24,389 nucleotides of DNA from Verrucomicrobiota bacterium (GTDB lineage Bacteria; Verrucomicrobiota; Verrucomicrobiia; Methylacidiphilales; Verrucolacustridaceae). The notes beneath the pieces were generated by a model, which was not told the origin of the DNA, did no database searches, and was given only the letters and a program-made list of their open reading frames with translations. Shown piece after piece: positions 15,317 through 24,005 of this stretch. The stretch spans positions 1-24,389 of the forward strand of contig RGGS01000003.1 in assembly GCA_010024525.1 (NCBI GenBank), written 5' to 3'. Both the position numbers and the translations under genes were made by a program. The first letter of the stretch is position 1, and every line of letters begins with the position of its first letter.

Positions 15317-18300
15317 GGGACGGACACGTTCACCTTGTAGAATTTACTTCTCGTATTCGTTGAGGATGAATCAGTTACCGATTTGGTGGTTCCATCGCCA
15401 GTGACTGGAGAGCCAATTGTAGGCCAATTTGTTGAGCTTAGGTTTTCGCTCGCAATGACTTGATAGGTTCGACCTGAAACTGTCGGGAAGCTGACGGTAA
15501 AGCCGTTGGTTCCGGAAGAGGAAACTCCGACTGTCGGTAGGCCACTGGAAGGGGAGTTCGGGTTGGATCCAAAGATGTACTCCTGCAGGTTGCTCAAGCC
15601 GTCACCGTCGGGATCCCCGCCGGCAGTTTGATTTAGATTCCCAAAGTTGCTGATTTCCCAAGTATCCAGCATGCCGTCGGCGTCGGTGTCGGTATTGTCG
15701 GTGCCTTGATCAAAAGCGAGTGTGACCGTGTGAGGACCTTGCCCGACCAGGGCAACCTCCACCTGATGGGTCTGTGCTTGATTGCGCATGTTGATGGTGG
15801 AGAAAGCGGCCAATCCATCCGTATCCGTGGCCGTGGCATTGATGCTAGATGAGTTGCCGGAGTTGGAGGTGTCACTGCTAACCTGAACGAAGGCACGAAC
15901 CGTCCCAGCGGTGGACACATTGGCCACATTGATTCGGTTGGTGGAGGGCAAGGTGACTGCCAACCCGGTCTGACCGCGGATCATCAAATCCTGCAGATTG
16001 GGAGATAGACCGAACCGCAGGAACGCCCGGCTGAGTCCGGAGAGATTGTAGGTGGCGGCGAGTCGATCGCTGGAGGCGTTCGCCAAGCGGATGGTCTTGG
16101 TGACCCCGTCCTGACTGTTCATCACCCATCCGGTGGTTCCATCGGTGGTGGCGGTCACGGTGTAAAGGGAGTTCACCCGCGCGTTGTTGCCGGCACCTCC
16201 GGCATTGATCACCCACCAATCCTTGAATCCGCTGGTGCGATAGGCGTTGACTGCATTGTTGGTGCCGCTGACGTTGCTGTTGCCTTCGTCTTCGGTTTCC
16301 GAATTGCTATAGGCGGCCAAGTTGCCGGCTACCTGCCAAATCTTGGAAGTGGCAGGATCGCGCATCCAAGCTGCGGTCATGCGTCCGCCAGATCTTTCGA
16401 AGATGGCGAAGAGGCGGGTGTTGTAGAGCAGGTATTCAGGTTCCCCGTCTAGATCGATGTCCTCGGCGGAGGAGCCCAAGGTGGAGGAGTTGGCTGCAGA
16501 GGCCCATTGCTGAACCCGGGAGTAAACACCCGCGTGTCGGGTCTGGGCTTGGGAGAATTTGGCGAAGTCAGCCAAGGTTTGGCCGATATTGGTGTCCGGG
16601 TTGATGTAATCCCCCGTACTAAACTTGCTCAGGTCGTTGTTGGTTGTGTTGTGGAAGGCGGTTTGGAAGAGCGAGGCGCCCAGCGTGGCCTGGGCCAGAG
16701 CCGAGACCGGTTGATTGGTGCTCAGGCTGGAGAGGGAGCCCCAGACACGATCCGCAATGGTATTGGTGACGCCAGGTTGTCCGAAAGCCATGGGGATCGT
16801 GACGCCATTCCGAACCAAGAACCTCTTGTTCTTGATCCCTTCCTCGTAGGAGGAGCCGTTGTACCAGTTGTCGTAGCTTTCCTGGTTGGCGTGATCCACC
16901 CAATCCTTGGCGGTAAGGGCGAGGGTCCTATTCGTTCCCTGGTTGGCGGAGCCCCAGGTAGTATGATTGTTCCCATCCGTTCCCCTATAGGGAACCCGTC
17001 CGGCCGCGATATCGGTGGCGGTTACCAGCTTCACCCAAGGCCGATTGACCAACCAACGAACATTCGTCTCATAGGGCGCAAGAATCCCTTCATTGCCCAT
17101 GTCCCCGAGATCCCGCCACAGAGTGACCAACTGATCTTCGACGCCGCTGCGAGCGCGGCGGGAGAGAAGCTGGCGGATGGGAATAGCGGTTCCGCCGTCG
17201 TAGGACTGTGAGAGGTATTCGGAGGCAGAGTCATGGATCGGGATTATACGCATTCCGTTGATCTCATTGATTCGGTATCCGCTATCGCCCAGAGCTGAGG
17301 TGCGGCCGAACCATTTGACCAGATGCCGGCCTTGGTCGGCAAAGGTGTAAGGAAATCCGATTTGACGAACTTGCTCGAGCGAAGCGTTATCAAGAACCCG
17401 CTCACATGGCCAGAAAACAGAGCGGGAGGATTGGGCGGAACCGGACCCGTAAATCCCATCCAGCAGATCGCGGGCGGCCATCACGTTTTGGCGGTTCATT
17501 TCCAGCGGGAAATATTTCAAAACGTGGTCGGCGTAGGTGGTGCCGAGCAGATCCAGCCATCCTTTGGCCACCGCAGTCTTAATGCGCTGGTTGAAGGCGG
17601 GGCCGTCCTTGGTGGCATCGGTGCTGCTGGCCCATTGCAGAGCCGAGGCCAGGGTGGCGGTAAGGTGCAGGGACACGGGGGCCGAGTTGTCTTCATGCAC
17701 TTTCAGCCAGCGGGAGTAACCCGGAGCGTTGGTGGTGTTGGATTTGATCAGGCCGTGCATGAAAGAGGCGGGCTGCAGGGCCTGATTGGCGTGGGCCAAA
17801 AGAAGGACCTTCGCCGCTTTGCTCCGGTCGTTCCAGGGGTCCCCGCGACCAAACCAACTGCTTAATTTCGCGTTCAAGGAAATATTCGAGCTGTCCTTCC
17901 AGTAGTCGGAGCAGATCCAATCCTCGCCGATGGTATCCCGCAGATCGTTGCGTCCGGTCAGTTCTCCCGCGCCGGCCGGGTTGTTGGCCGTGCCGTCCTT
18001 GGTGGTGTAAACTTGGAAATGAAGGGTATTGGGATTTCCGCCCCAGCCCAGATCCCTCAAGGTTTGTCGGTTGATGGAAAACTCGCAAGCGTCTTGAGAG
18101 CTGCTCCATTGCGCTGCAACCAATCCGGTGGAGCCGATGCCACGACTGACAACCCCATATCCTGCCGAGGAGGGGTCTTGATAGACATTGTCCGTATTGC
18201 TTCCGGGGTTGGTGTCCACATAAACGGTGCCGGTATTCTGTCCCCAAACAGCCACCACCGCCTGCCATCCCATGGTGGTCGTCAGATCCACTTGGTCGGG

Positions 18301-21300
18301 CAGGGCTTTTTCGCCCACGCCGGTATTGCCGACGTTGATCACCACATAAAGGTCGACATAGCCCTGCCAGGCATTCGCTTGAAGATCGAGGAAGTCGGCC
18401 CGGAAGTAGAGCTTACCGTCCCCGCTAGCAGCAGTATCGCCCCCGTCGCGGAAAGAGAAGGCCACCAGATCCCGTGACGTGTCGTAGCCATCGTAAGTTC
18501 GATAGATATCGCTGACATTTCCCCCGCTGTCGTACTCATCCAGGGCCATCAGGTCATCCGGCTTCCAATCGGAGAAGGTGCCGATCCGGATGGTTCCTTC
18601 ACCGGTGACGGGGGCGATGCGGTCATCTTTCTGGGGATCGGTTCCTGCCAGATATTCCTGCAGGTTGGTTTTTCCGTCCCCATCAGGATCGCCGCTGGCC
18701 CCGTGGACCGGATTCCCGTCGTTCGCCACCGCGGTTCGGTAACTCTCGGTACCGTTGTCCAGAGGGTCGAGCCCATTGGAAACTTCCCAACCGTCCGGCA
18801 ATCCATCGCCGTCGGTATCCGCCTTCAGGGGGTTCGTTTCGCTCCAAGCTTCGCCGGCGTCATAGACCCGATTGCGGTTGGTATCTCCGTCGATATAACC
18901 ATTCCCGTTTTTATCCTCCCCGTAACCGTCCTTCAGGCCGTCCCCATCGGAATCCGGATTGGTCGGACTCGTTTCAGTCCAATTTTCGAACGAGTCGATC
19001 TTGTCGTTCGGCCAGTCCCCCGCATTGGGTCGGGCTGTTTTGTAATCAGCGATGGTAGCGTTCAGCGGTAGGGTTTTACCGTCCCCATCCGTCCATCCGT
19101 TGCGATTGGCGTCTTCTGTGCCGTCCAAGATTCCGTCCCCATCGGTGTCCGGGTTCGTGGGGTCGGTGACCGATCCGGCGGCTTGTCGAGAGCGGTTATC
19201 GCCCAGGCTGAGGGACCCAACTCCTGGGACCGTTCCGGCATTCTCCACCACGGCGTAAAGGGGAGGATCCATGTCTCCGATGAAGTTTTTGTAACCGTCC
19301 CCGTTGGTGTCCGCCGTGATATCGGTGCCGGGGTCAGTGGCGGTGCGCCATCCCACTTCCAGGGAATCGGGCAAGCCATCCCCGTCGGAATCCGGGCAGT
19401 TGGGCAGGGTTTTGCCGAAAGCGTAGTAGATATGAACGTCTCCATTGGTCCAACCGTCGGAACTTGTGGACGGCAGATTCTTCACCGTGGTTTCGTTGAG
19501 GTCGCTCAACCCGTCGTTGTCGCTGTCTGAGTCGGTGATTCCGGAGGGTTCGCGCAGGATGACCCGGGCGTTACGGCTCGTGGAAGAGGAATCTGCCCCA
19601 TTGGTGCCCGTGGCGGTCAGTTGGTAATTCCCGGCAGAGGTGATCATCCAGGGAATATTCCAGATCTTGGAAGTGGAATTTACCGTGGCGGTGATTCCGT
19701 CCCAAGTTCCGTTGCCATTGGTATCCACCAAGGAGGCTTGCTCGTTTGCGTCCCAGACTCCGTTGGCATTGAGGTCTGTGAAAAGCTCTCCCGTGTCGTA
19801 TCTTCCGTTATTATTATTGTCGATATAGGGCTCAGCGGCATCAAACTGGCCGTTGAAATTGGCATCCACGTAAACCTCGTTGAGGACAGTGATCGAGGGG
19901 TTGCCGGTCAGGGTGACGTTGTTAACCGAGAGGCTGGTCTGAACCTGTACGGTGAATCGCAGGCTGTCCGCTCCGGGCAGATCGGGAAGAATAATTTCAT
20001 AACTTTTTCCATCCGAGTCGCGTTCGGGGGGATTGGTGATGGCGATGAAAGGCTTGGAGCTGGGATAAGCCTTCACAAAGCGAATATCCTCCAAGACCAC
20101 GCCGGAGACCGGGTCATTGTAGGTAACCCGGAGGCGATGCAGAAAGTTGGGTTGATCGTTGTAGAGATTGGGAAGCTTGATAGCCAACTCACGGAACGCC
20201 CCATTGGCACCATAGCTACCCCAATTCATCGTGGTGTTGTTGGTGGTTAGAAGTTGGGTGATCGCGCCTCGGTCAGTGCCCGATTCCGTGCTGGCAATGC
20301 TGAAGTTGACCCGGTCCAAGATTTGTTGGTGGGACAATCCATCCGCGATCGGGCCGGACAGGTAAACCTTCATGTAGTAATTGTCACCCACCGTGTCCCC
20401 ATCCCGCTGCGGCCAGGCGATATTCAGCCGCATGAGGGGGCCAGCAGTGTTAAGCGTGCGAACGATTTCTGTGACGTTGGCCGCCGCCGCGCTCAGGGTG
20501 AAATTGCGGGAGGAGGAAGCTTCGACAAAACGAAGTTTAATCTGGGCGGTTCCGGAAGAGGGGATGTTTTTGTAGCGGAAGCGGAATTCGCGGTTCAGGG
20601 GATGATCCACAGCGGGATTCTGGGTGACTTCGCCGACCTGGACCCAAGCTCCGATGCTGGAACTGACATCATACACCCCGTTGCCGTTGAGGTCGGTGAA
20701 GGTTTCGTTGGTGTCATACACCCCGTTGCCGTTGGCATCGATGAAAGGATCCCCGCCCGCTCCGTTGCCATTGGGGGATTGGGTGATGGCATCATCGTTG
20801 CTGGCGTCGCTGTCATCGATGTGGGCCCACACCTCGGTGACGGTGGCATCCGCGCGGATAACCATCTCATAACTGGATCCTCCAACGGTGTCTCCGTTGT
20901 TGCCGGGATAAACCAGGGCGGCCTGGGGCGTCTGGGCATCGTAGTAAAAAGTTTGGGTGAAGGTCTGGTAGAGGGGGGCCTGGCCATCGCGTTTGAGGAA
21001 GGCACGAGCCCGAAGAACGTGGAAGCCATCCTTCAATCCGGTGGTGAGGGAGTTGTAGTCGTTGTGCAGGTGAAACTGGACATTGGCGGGGTTGAAGTTG
21101 GTGATACTGAAGGTGGTCAGCATTTTCTTTTTGTAAGCGACGGAAATGGGGCCGTTAGGAAACCAAGAGGAAGTGCCAACCCCTTCGTTTTTATAGGCAC
21201 CAATTTTGTAGGTAAATTGGGTGCCGGAAGCGGGCTTGGGGATGGAACTACTGGACCACCAGTCGTCCGTACCCTGATTGTGGCGCCAGAAAAGTTCCAC

Positions 21301-23820
21301 CGCCTTGGTGGTGCCCCGACCGATTCCACCGGCGCCTTCGGGGTAGCTTCCGTCCGTTGTGTAGTAGACAAAAAAGCGGTAACCGCCACCGACGGAGTTG
21401 CTCTTGACCCAGATCACCACATCAGAGGGACCCTCCACAAACTGTAATCCGCCCACTCCTGCCGTTCCAGCGGTTCCGCCCACCGAGTCATTGGGATCGT
21501 GATAGAGCCAAGAAGGTTGGTTGCCGCTTTCCGTTCCATAATCGTTAGCCGCGGCGGGACCGTTGTTCGCCGTGGCGGTTCCACCGATGGTTTTGACATA
21601 AGTTTCCGCCCCCGGGGAACCGATCTGGCATCGGACGGTATTAATAGCGGCAAACTTTTCCGGATGTTGGCGGTCGCGGAAAATCGGTTGTTCATATCCA
21701 AGAAAGGTGTCGGTGCGCAGGCCGGGAGGATTGTCGCGCTTGGTGGCATCGGTGATGCCAGCGGGGACGGTGCCGTTGAGGTCAACTCCGCCATCGAGTT
21801 TGAGCAGGATGTTTTCCGCCGAGCCGTCGGCCCGGGCCAAAATGGTGAACGGCGAACCGCCTTTCACCACCGGAACCTTCATTCGGTAGGTGAAGGGAAC
21901 CATGTCGTTGGAGGAGTCGAAGCCGCGGTTGGCCAGCCCGTAAGGATTGTAGGTGGAGTCGCCATCCGGACCGTCCTTGCGGGTGGTGTAGAGGGTGGAG
22001 CATTCCACCCCGTTTTGGTACAAGGTAAGGGCAGATTCGGGCCAAAGTGTGGAGAGTTCGGGAGTGCGGTAACTGAAAATGTAGTAGCCCCCGGCAGGGA
22101 CAACCACTGAGCCCAGTTCGTTCCCGTATTTGTAAAATCCGGCCTGATACGATCCGTTTGGGCCGGTGGCGTATTGATATAAATAAGCGCCAGCCGGAAA
22201 ACTCGAACTGAAGTTTCGCGCCACCCCGGAGGCGGTGTTGTCGTTCAGCATGACGACCATGGTGACATCGCTGGCGGCGCTTCGGGTCGTGGTGGATCCA
22301 TCGGGGTTACGGTTATCGCGACGCTCGTAGGCGAGAAAATCGTTATCCCCATACAGCCCGCTCTGAAATCCCCGGGCAAAGTCTCCGTTGATCTTGGCCA
22401 GATTGGGAATTCTCGGATCCCCCCACTGCCCAAGGTACGCGGTATTGGCATTCCGGGGAAAAGCTCCCCCGGAATCTCCGAGAACCTGGGAGTGGGTGTT
22501 GCCGTCGGAATAGACCAGCCCCAAGCCTTCGCGGGTGTAGTACATGGCGTGCTGGAGTTGGCGCTGGGCGGCGTAGTCGCTGTCATGGCTGGTGGCGTGC
22601 ATCACGCCCAATTCCGGGCTGAAGCCGCCCGCCCCCCGGCCGTCCAAGCCGAAGAGAGTGGCGCTGGGATTGCCCAGTACGCCGTTTAGTTTGCTTCGGA
22701 GATCATTATCGACCAGCCGCATGCCGGCACTCCAGTAGCCGGAGTAGCCGGGCGGCTCGCCAAGATGTTCGCCGAAAACCATGGCGTCGTCACGGGGGCG
22801 TTCGACGTCGAAGACCGAGTCGCGGAAGTTGGTGTCGGTAAACCCCCGAGTTTTATGGAACTGCTTTTGGATTCCCCCGCAATAACCCGCGTCACTCGAG
22901 TCCTTGTTGGCACCACTTTGCATCCCGAAAAAGTAATCGGGCACGTGCTTGACGGCATCGAGGCGAACTCCGTCGGCCTTGGTGCGGTCGATCAGCCAGC
23001 GGGCGGCGCGGATGAGATAAGCGCCCACGTCCTCGGTAAAAGCCGCTTTGTTGGCATTGATGTAGGCTTGCGCCTTGGCGGTGACTTCTGCGGCCGTGGC
23101 GTTGGGTCCCAATTCTGCCCGAGCCTGATCGATCAAAACGCCAAAGTAGGCCTCGTTACCGTTCTTATCCCTGTCGTATTGCTGCGGTCGTGCCAGATCG
23201 CGGACAAAAGAATATTTTGGGGCCGTGCTTCCCTCGGACAGGCCGAAATTTGCGTTGGGGGTTTCATGGGCGATATCGATCAGGTCGGCCAGTCCTAGGT
23301 TTTGCACCTGCCAGGAGGAGCTCCAGTCGCGGCAGTTGTCCCATTTCCGGTAGAAACCGTCCTCGGTTTTTCTTAAATGAAAATCCTCGGGCACCATGCC
23401 GGGATAGGTGTCGATAGCGGTGCTTTCGTTATAGCCGGGCACATCAAAGGCTCGGTGATTCATGATGTTGTCGAAGTAGACGCGGATGCCAAAGCGGTGG
23501 GCGACTTCCATCATGTAAAGCAATTCGGCCTCGGTTCCGTAGCGGGTGCTGACGGAATCGCGCTGGTTTTTGGAACCGAGATCGAAGGGATCCCAAAGAT
23601 CGTACCCGACCGAGAGACCTCCAGAGCCTTTGGTGGGCGGAGGAACCCAGAGGGACGTGTAACCTGCTTCGGCAAGTTCAGGCATCTTGGCGGCGAGATC
23701 TTTCCAACTGGTATTAAAGAGTTGGAGCATCGCTTCGCCTCGCGCGAAGTTGGTTGCCAAGGAGATGCACACGCTGAGTGTGAACATCCACCGGCGCAGG
23801 ATGGCGGTGCCGAATTTCAT
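15313..23820 (-). CDS. Giant secreted GH13-GH57 bifunctional alpha-glucan hydrolase (amylopullulanase-like)
   Basis: 2835 residues from ATG 23820. The frame is open to TTG 23904, but the extra 28 residues would spoil the signal peptide (M-K-F-G-T... to about A26). An N-terminal GH13 barrel (about 30-510) has region I D117-N-I-M-N-H122, nucleophile D288 in G-V-R-L-D-A, acid/base E351 in F-G-E-H and H412-D413 in T-S-H-D. Ig-like and starch-binding-like domains follow (about 590-1420), two with DxNxNG insertions (about 1022-1054 and 1315-1377). Next are a thrombospondin-3-like stalk (about 1427-1737) and a DOMON/glucodextranase-C-like domain (about 1738-1960). A GH57 domain (about 2000-2700) has motif 1 H2010-A-N-Q, nucleophile E2140 in F-W-P-C-E-R, probable acid D2237 or D2240 in W-R-D-L-G-D-M-G, and a D-L-D-G-E-P-E-Y-L-L-Y-N stretch I recall from amylopullulanases. 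A DGDG motif and beta module end the protein. No Shine-Dalgarno is obvious. Confidence 0.88.
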   Translation of the reverse strand: MKFGTAILRRWMFTLSVCISLATNFARGEAMLQLFNTSWKDLAAKMPELAEAGYTSLWVPPPTKGSGGLSVGYDLWDPFDLGSKNQRDSVSTRYGTEAELLYMMEVAHRFGIRVYFDNIMNHRAFDVPGYNESTAIDTYPGMVPEDFHLRKTEDGFYRKWDNCRDWSSSWQVQNLGLADLIDIAHETPNANFGLSEGSTAPKYSFVRDLARPQQYDRDKNGNEAYFGVLIDQARAELGPNATAAEVTAKAQAYINANKAAFTEDVGAYLIRAARWLIDRTKADGVRLDAVKHVPDYFFGMQSGANKDSSDAGYCGGIQKQFHKTRGFTDTNFRDSVFDVERPRDDAMVFGEHLGEPPGYSGYWSAGMRLVDNDLRSKLNGVLGNPSATLFGLDGRGAGGFSPELGVMHATSHDSDYAAQRQLQHAMYYTREGLGLVYSDGNTHSQVLGDSGGAFPRNANTAYLGQWGDPRIPNLAKINGDFARGFQSGLYGDNDFLAYERRDNRNPDGSTTTRSAASDVTMVVMLNDNTASGVARNFSSSFPAGAYLYQYATGPNGSYQAGFYKYGNELGSVVVPAGGYYIFSYRTPELSTLWPESALTLYQNGVECSTLYTTRKDGPDGDSTYNPYGLANRGFDSSNDMVPFTYRMKVPVVKGGSPFTILARADGSAENILLKLDGGVDLNGTVPAGITDATKRDNPPGLRTDTFLGYEQPIFRDRQHPEKFAAINTVRCQIGSPGAETYVKTIGGTATANNGPAAANDYGTESGNQPSWLYHDPNDSVGGTAGTAGVGGLQFVEGPSDVVIWVKSNSVGGGYRFFVYYTTDGSYPEGAGGIGRGTTKAVELFWRHNQGTDDWWSSSSIPKPASGTQFTYKIGAYKNEGVGTSSWFPNGPISVAYKKKMLTTFSITNFNPANVQFHLHNDYNSLTTGLKDGFHVLRARAFLKRDGQAPLYQTFTQTFYYDAQTPQAALVYPGNNGDTVGGSSYEMVIRADATVTEVWAHIDDSDASNDDAITQSPNGNGAGGDPFIDANGNGVYDTNETFTDLNGNGVYDVSSSIGAWVQVGEVTQNPAVDHPLNREFRFRYKNIPSSGTAQIKLRFVEASSSRNFTLSAAAANVTEIVRTLNTAGPLMRLNIAWPQRDGDTVGDNYYMKVYLSGPIADGLSHQQILDRVNFSIASTESGTDRGAITQLLTTNNTTMNWGSYGANGAFRELAIKLPNLYNDQPNFLHRLRVTYNDPVSGVVLEDIRFVKAYPSSKPFIAITNPPERDSDGKSYEIILPDLPGADSLRFTVQVQTSLSVNNVTLTGNPSITVLNEVYVDANFNGQFDAAEPYIDNNNNGRYDTGELFTDLNANGVWDANEQASLVDTNGNGTWDGITATVNSTSKIWNIPWMITSAGNYQLTATGTNGADSSSTSRNARVILREPSGITDSDSDNDGLSDLNETTVKNLPSTSSDGWTNGDVHIYYAFGKTLPNCPDSDGDGLPDSLEVGWRTATDPGTDITADTNGDGYKNFIGDMDPPLYAVVENAGTVPGVGSLSLGDNRSRQAAGSVTDPTNPDTDGDGILDGTEDANRNGWTDGDGKTLPLNATIADYKTARPNAGDWPNDKIDSFENWTETSPTNPDSDGDGLKDGYGEDKNGNGYIDGDTNRNRVYDAGEAWSETNPLKADTDGDGLPDGWEVSNGLDPLDNGTESYRTAVANDGNPVHGASGDPDGDGKTNLQEYLAGTDPQKDDRIAPVTGEGTIRIGTFSDWKPDDLMALDEYDSGGNVSDIYRTYDGYDTSRDLVAFSFRDGGDTAASGDGKLYFRADFLDLQANAWQGYVDLYVVINVGNTGVGEKALPDQVDLTTTMGWQAVVAVWGQNTGTVYVDTNPGSNTDNVYQDPSSAGYGVVSRGIGSTGLVAAQWSSSQDACEFSINRQTLRDLGWGGNPNTLHFQVYTTKDGTANNPAGAGELTGRNDLRDTIGEDWICSDYWKDSSNISLNAKLSSWFGRGDPWNDRSKAAKVLLLAHANQALQPASFMHGLIKSNTTNAPGYSRWLKVHEDNSAPVSLHLTATLASALQWASSTDATKDGPAFNQRIKTAVAKGWLDLLGTTYADHVLKYFPLEMNRQNVMAARDLLDGIYGSGSAQSSRSVFWPCERVLDNASLEQVRQIGFPYTFADQGRHLVKWFGRTSALGDSGYRINEINGMRIIPIHDSASEYLSQSYDGGTAIPIRQLLSRRARSGVEDQLVTLWRDLGDMGNEGILAPYETNVRWLVNRPWVKLVTATDIAAGRVPYRGTDGNNHTTWGSANQGTNRTLALTAKDWVDHANQESYDNWYNGSSYEEGIKNKRFLVRNGVTIPMAFGQPGVTNTIADRVWGSLSSLSTNQPVSALAQATLGASLFQTAFHNTTNNDLSKFSTGDYINPDTNIGQTLADFAKFSQAQTRHAGVYSRVQQWASAANSSTLGSSAEDIDLDGEPEYLLYNTRLFAIFERSGGRMTAAWMRDPATSKIWQVAGNLAAYSNSETEDEGNSNVSGTNNAVNAYRTSGFKDWWVINAGGAGNNARVNSLYTVTATTDGTTGWVMNSQDGVTKTIRLANASSDRLAATYNLSGLSRAFLRFGLSPNLQDLMIRGQTGLAVTLPSTNRINVANVSTAGTVRAFVQVSSDTSNSGNSSSINATATDTDGLAAFSTINMRNQAQTHQVEVALVGQGPHTVTLAFDQGTDNTDTDADGMLDTWEISNFGNLNQTAGGDPDGDGLSNLQEYIFGSNPNSPSSGLPTVGVSSSGTNGFTVSFPTVSGRTYQVIASENLSSTNWPTIGSPVTGDGTTKSVTDSSSTNTRSKFYKVNVSVP
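18635..19545 (-). repeat. DNA encoding thrombospondin type-3-like DxDxDG repeats
   Basis: Inside the giant gene, this stretch encodes at least seven calcium-binding-type units: D-S-D-N-D-G, D-S-D-G-D-G, D-T-N-G-D-G, D-T-D-G-D-G (twice), D-S-D-G-D-G and D-P-D-G-D-G. Several continue with L-P-D or I-L-D and T-N/T-D-P spacers. At DNA level this gives degenerate copies of 'ccgtccccatcgg'. They are protein-coding repeats, probably forming a rigid calcium-dependent stalk between the GH13 half and the GH57 half. Confidence 0.8.
20669..20734 (-). repeat. Two 21-nt identical direct repeats inside an EF-hand-like insertion
   Basis: TCATACACCCCGTTGCCGTTG occurs at 20669-20689 and again at 20714-20734 with a 45-nt period, in frame in the giant gene. 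Each copy encodes N-G-N-G-V-Y-D. It looks like a recent in-frame duplication that enlarged a calcium-binding-type loop. Confidence 0.75.
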
Positions 23821-23913
23821 CGCATTTGCATCCAACAATAATTTAAGCACAAGTAGGTCATTTTGAAATAGATAAGGCCTTTTATTGGATTGCCCATGTA
23901 CCAATTACGTTCA

Positions 23914-23943
23914 AACAAAAAAACACCTGAATCACAGGTGTTT
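23914..23943 (-). terminator. Rho-independent terminator downstream of ribF
   Basis: On the - strand AAACACCTG pairs perfectly with CAGGTGTTT (9 bp; + strand positions 23921-23929 and 23935-23943) around a 5-nt loop. The stem is followed at once by TTTTG, giving seven T in a row with the stem end. It lies about 60 nt after the ribF stop and before the start of the giant gene. This separates ribF from the enzyme cluster and implies that the giant gene has its own promoter in the AT-rich 23821-23913 region. I cannot fix a convincing -35/-10 pair there. Confidence 0.88.
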
Positions 23944-24005
23944 ACACAAATAAAAAGGGGAATTTTATTGGCGATTAAATGAACTGTTCACTAAAATAAT
24001 CAAAC

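Noticed and set aside
18635..19545. CRISPR-like or satellite repeat array
   Set aside because: The repeats are degenerate, vary in spacing by multiples of three and encode DxDxDG units in one open frame; they are protein repeats.
20254..21447. Long + strand open frame (397 codons) opposite the giant gene
   Set aside because: The product is low-complexity, rich in Gly and Val with no recognisable motif, and lies wholly antisense to a frame with clear domains. It is explained by the GC-rich, DG-rich codon pattern of the real gene. The same holds for + strand frames at 13286-14173, 17323-17865, 19621-20250 and 16507-17211.
23821..23904. Extending the giant gene upstream to TTG 23904
   Set aside because: The extension adds 28 residues before an otherwise normal signal peptide, uses a rare start, and covers AT-rich sequence that looks like promoter and leader.
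23821..23913. Sigma-70 promoter for the giant gene
   Set aside because: Several AT-rich hexamers (for example TTTCAA and TAAATT 17 nt apart) can be paired, but none is close enough to consensus to choose.
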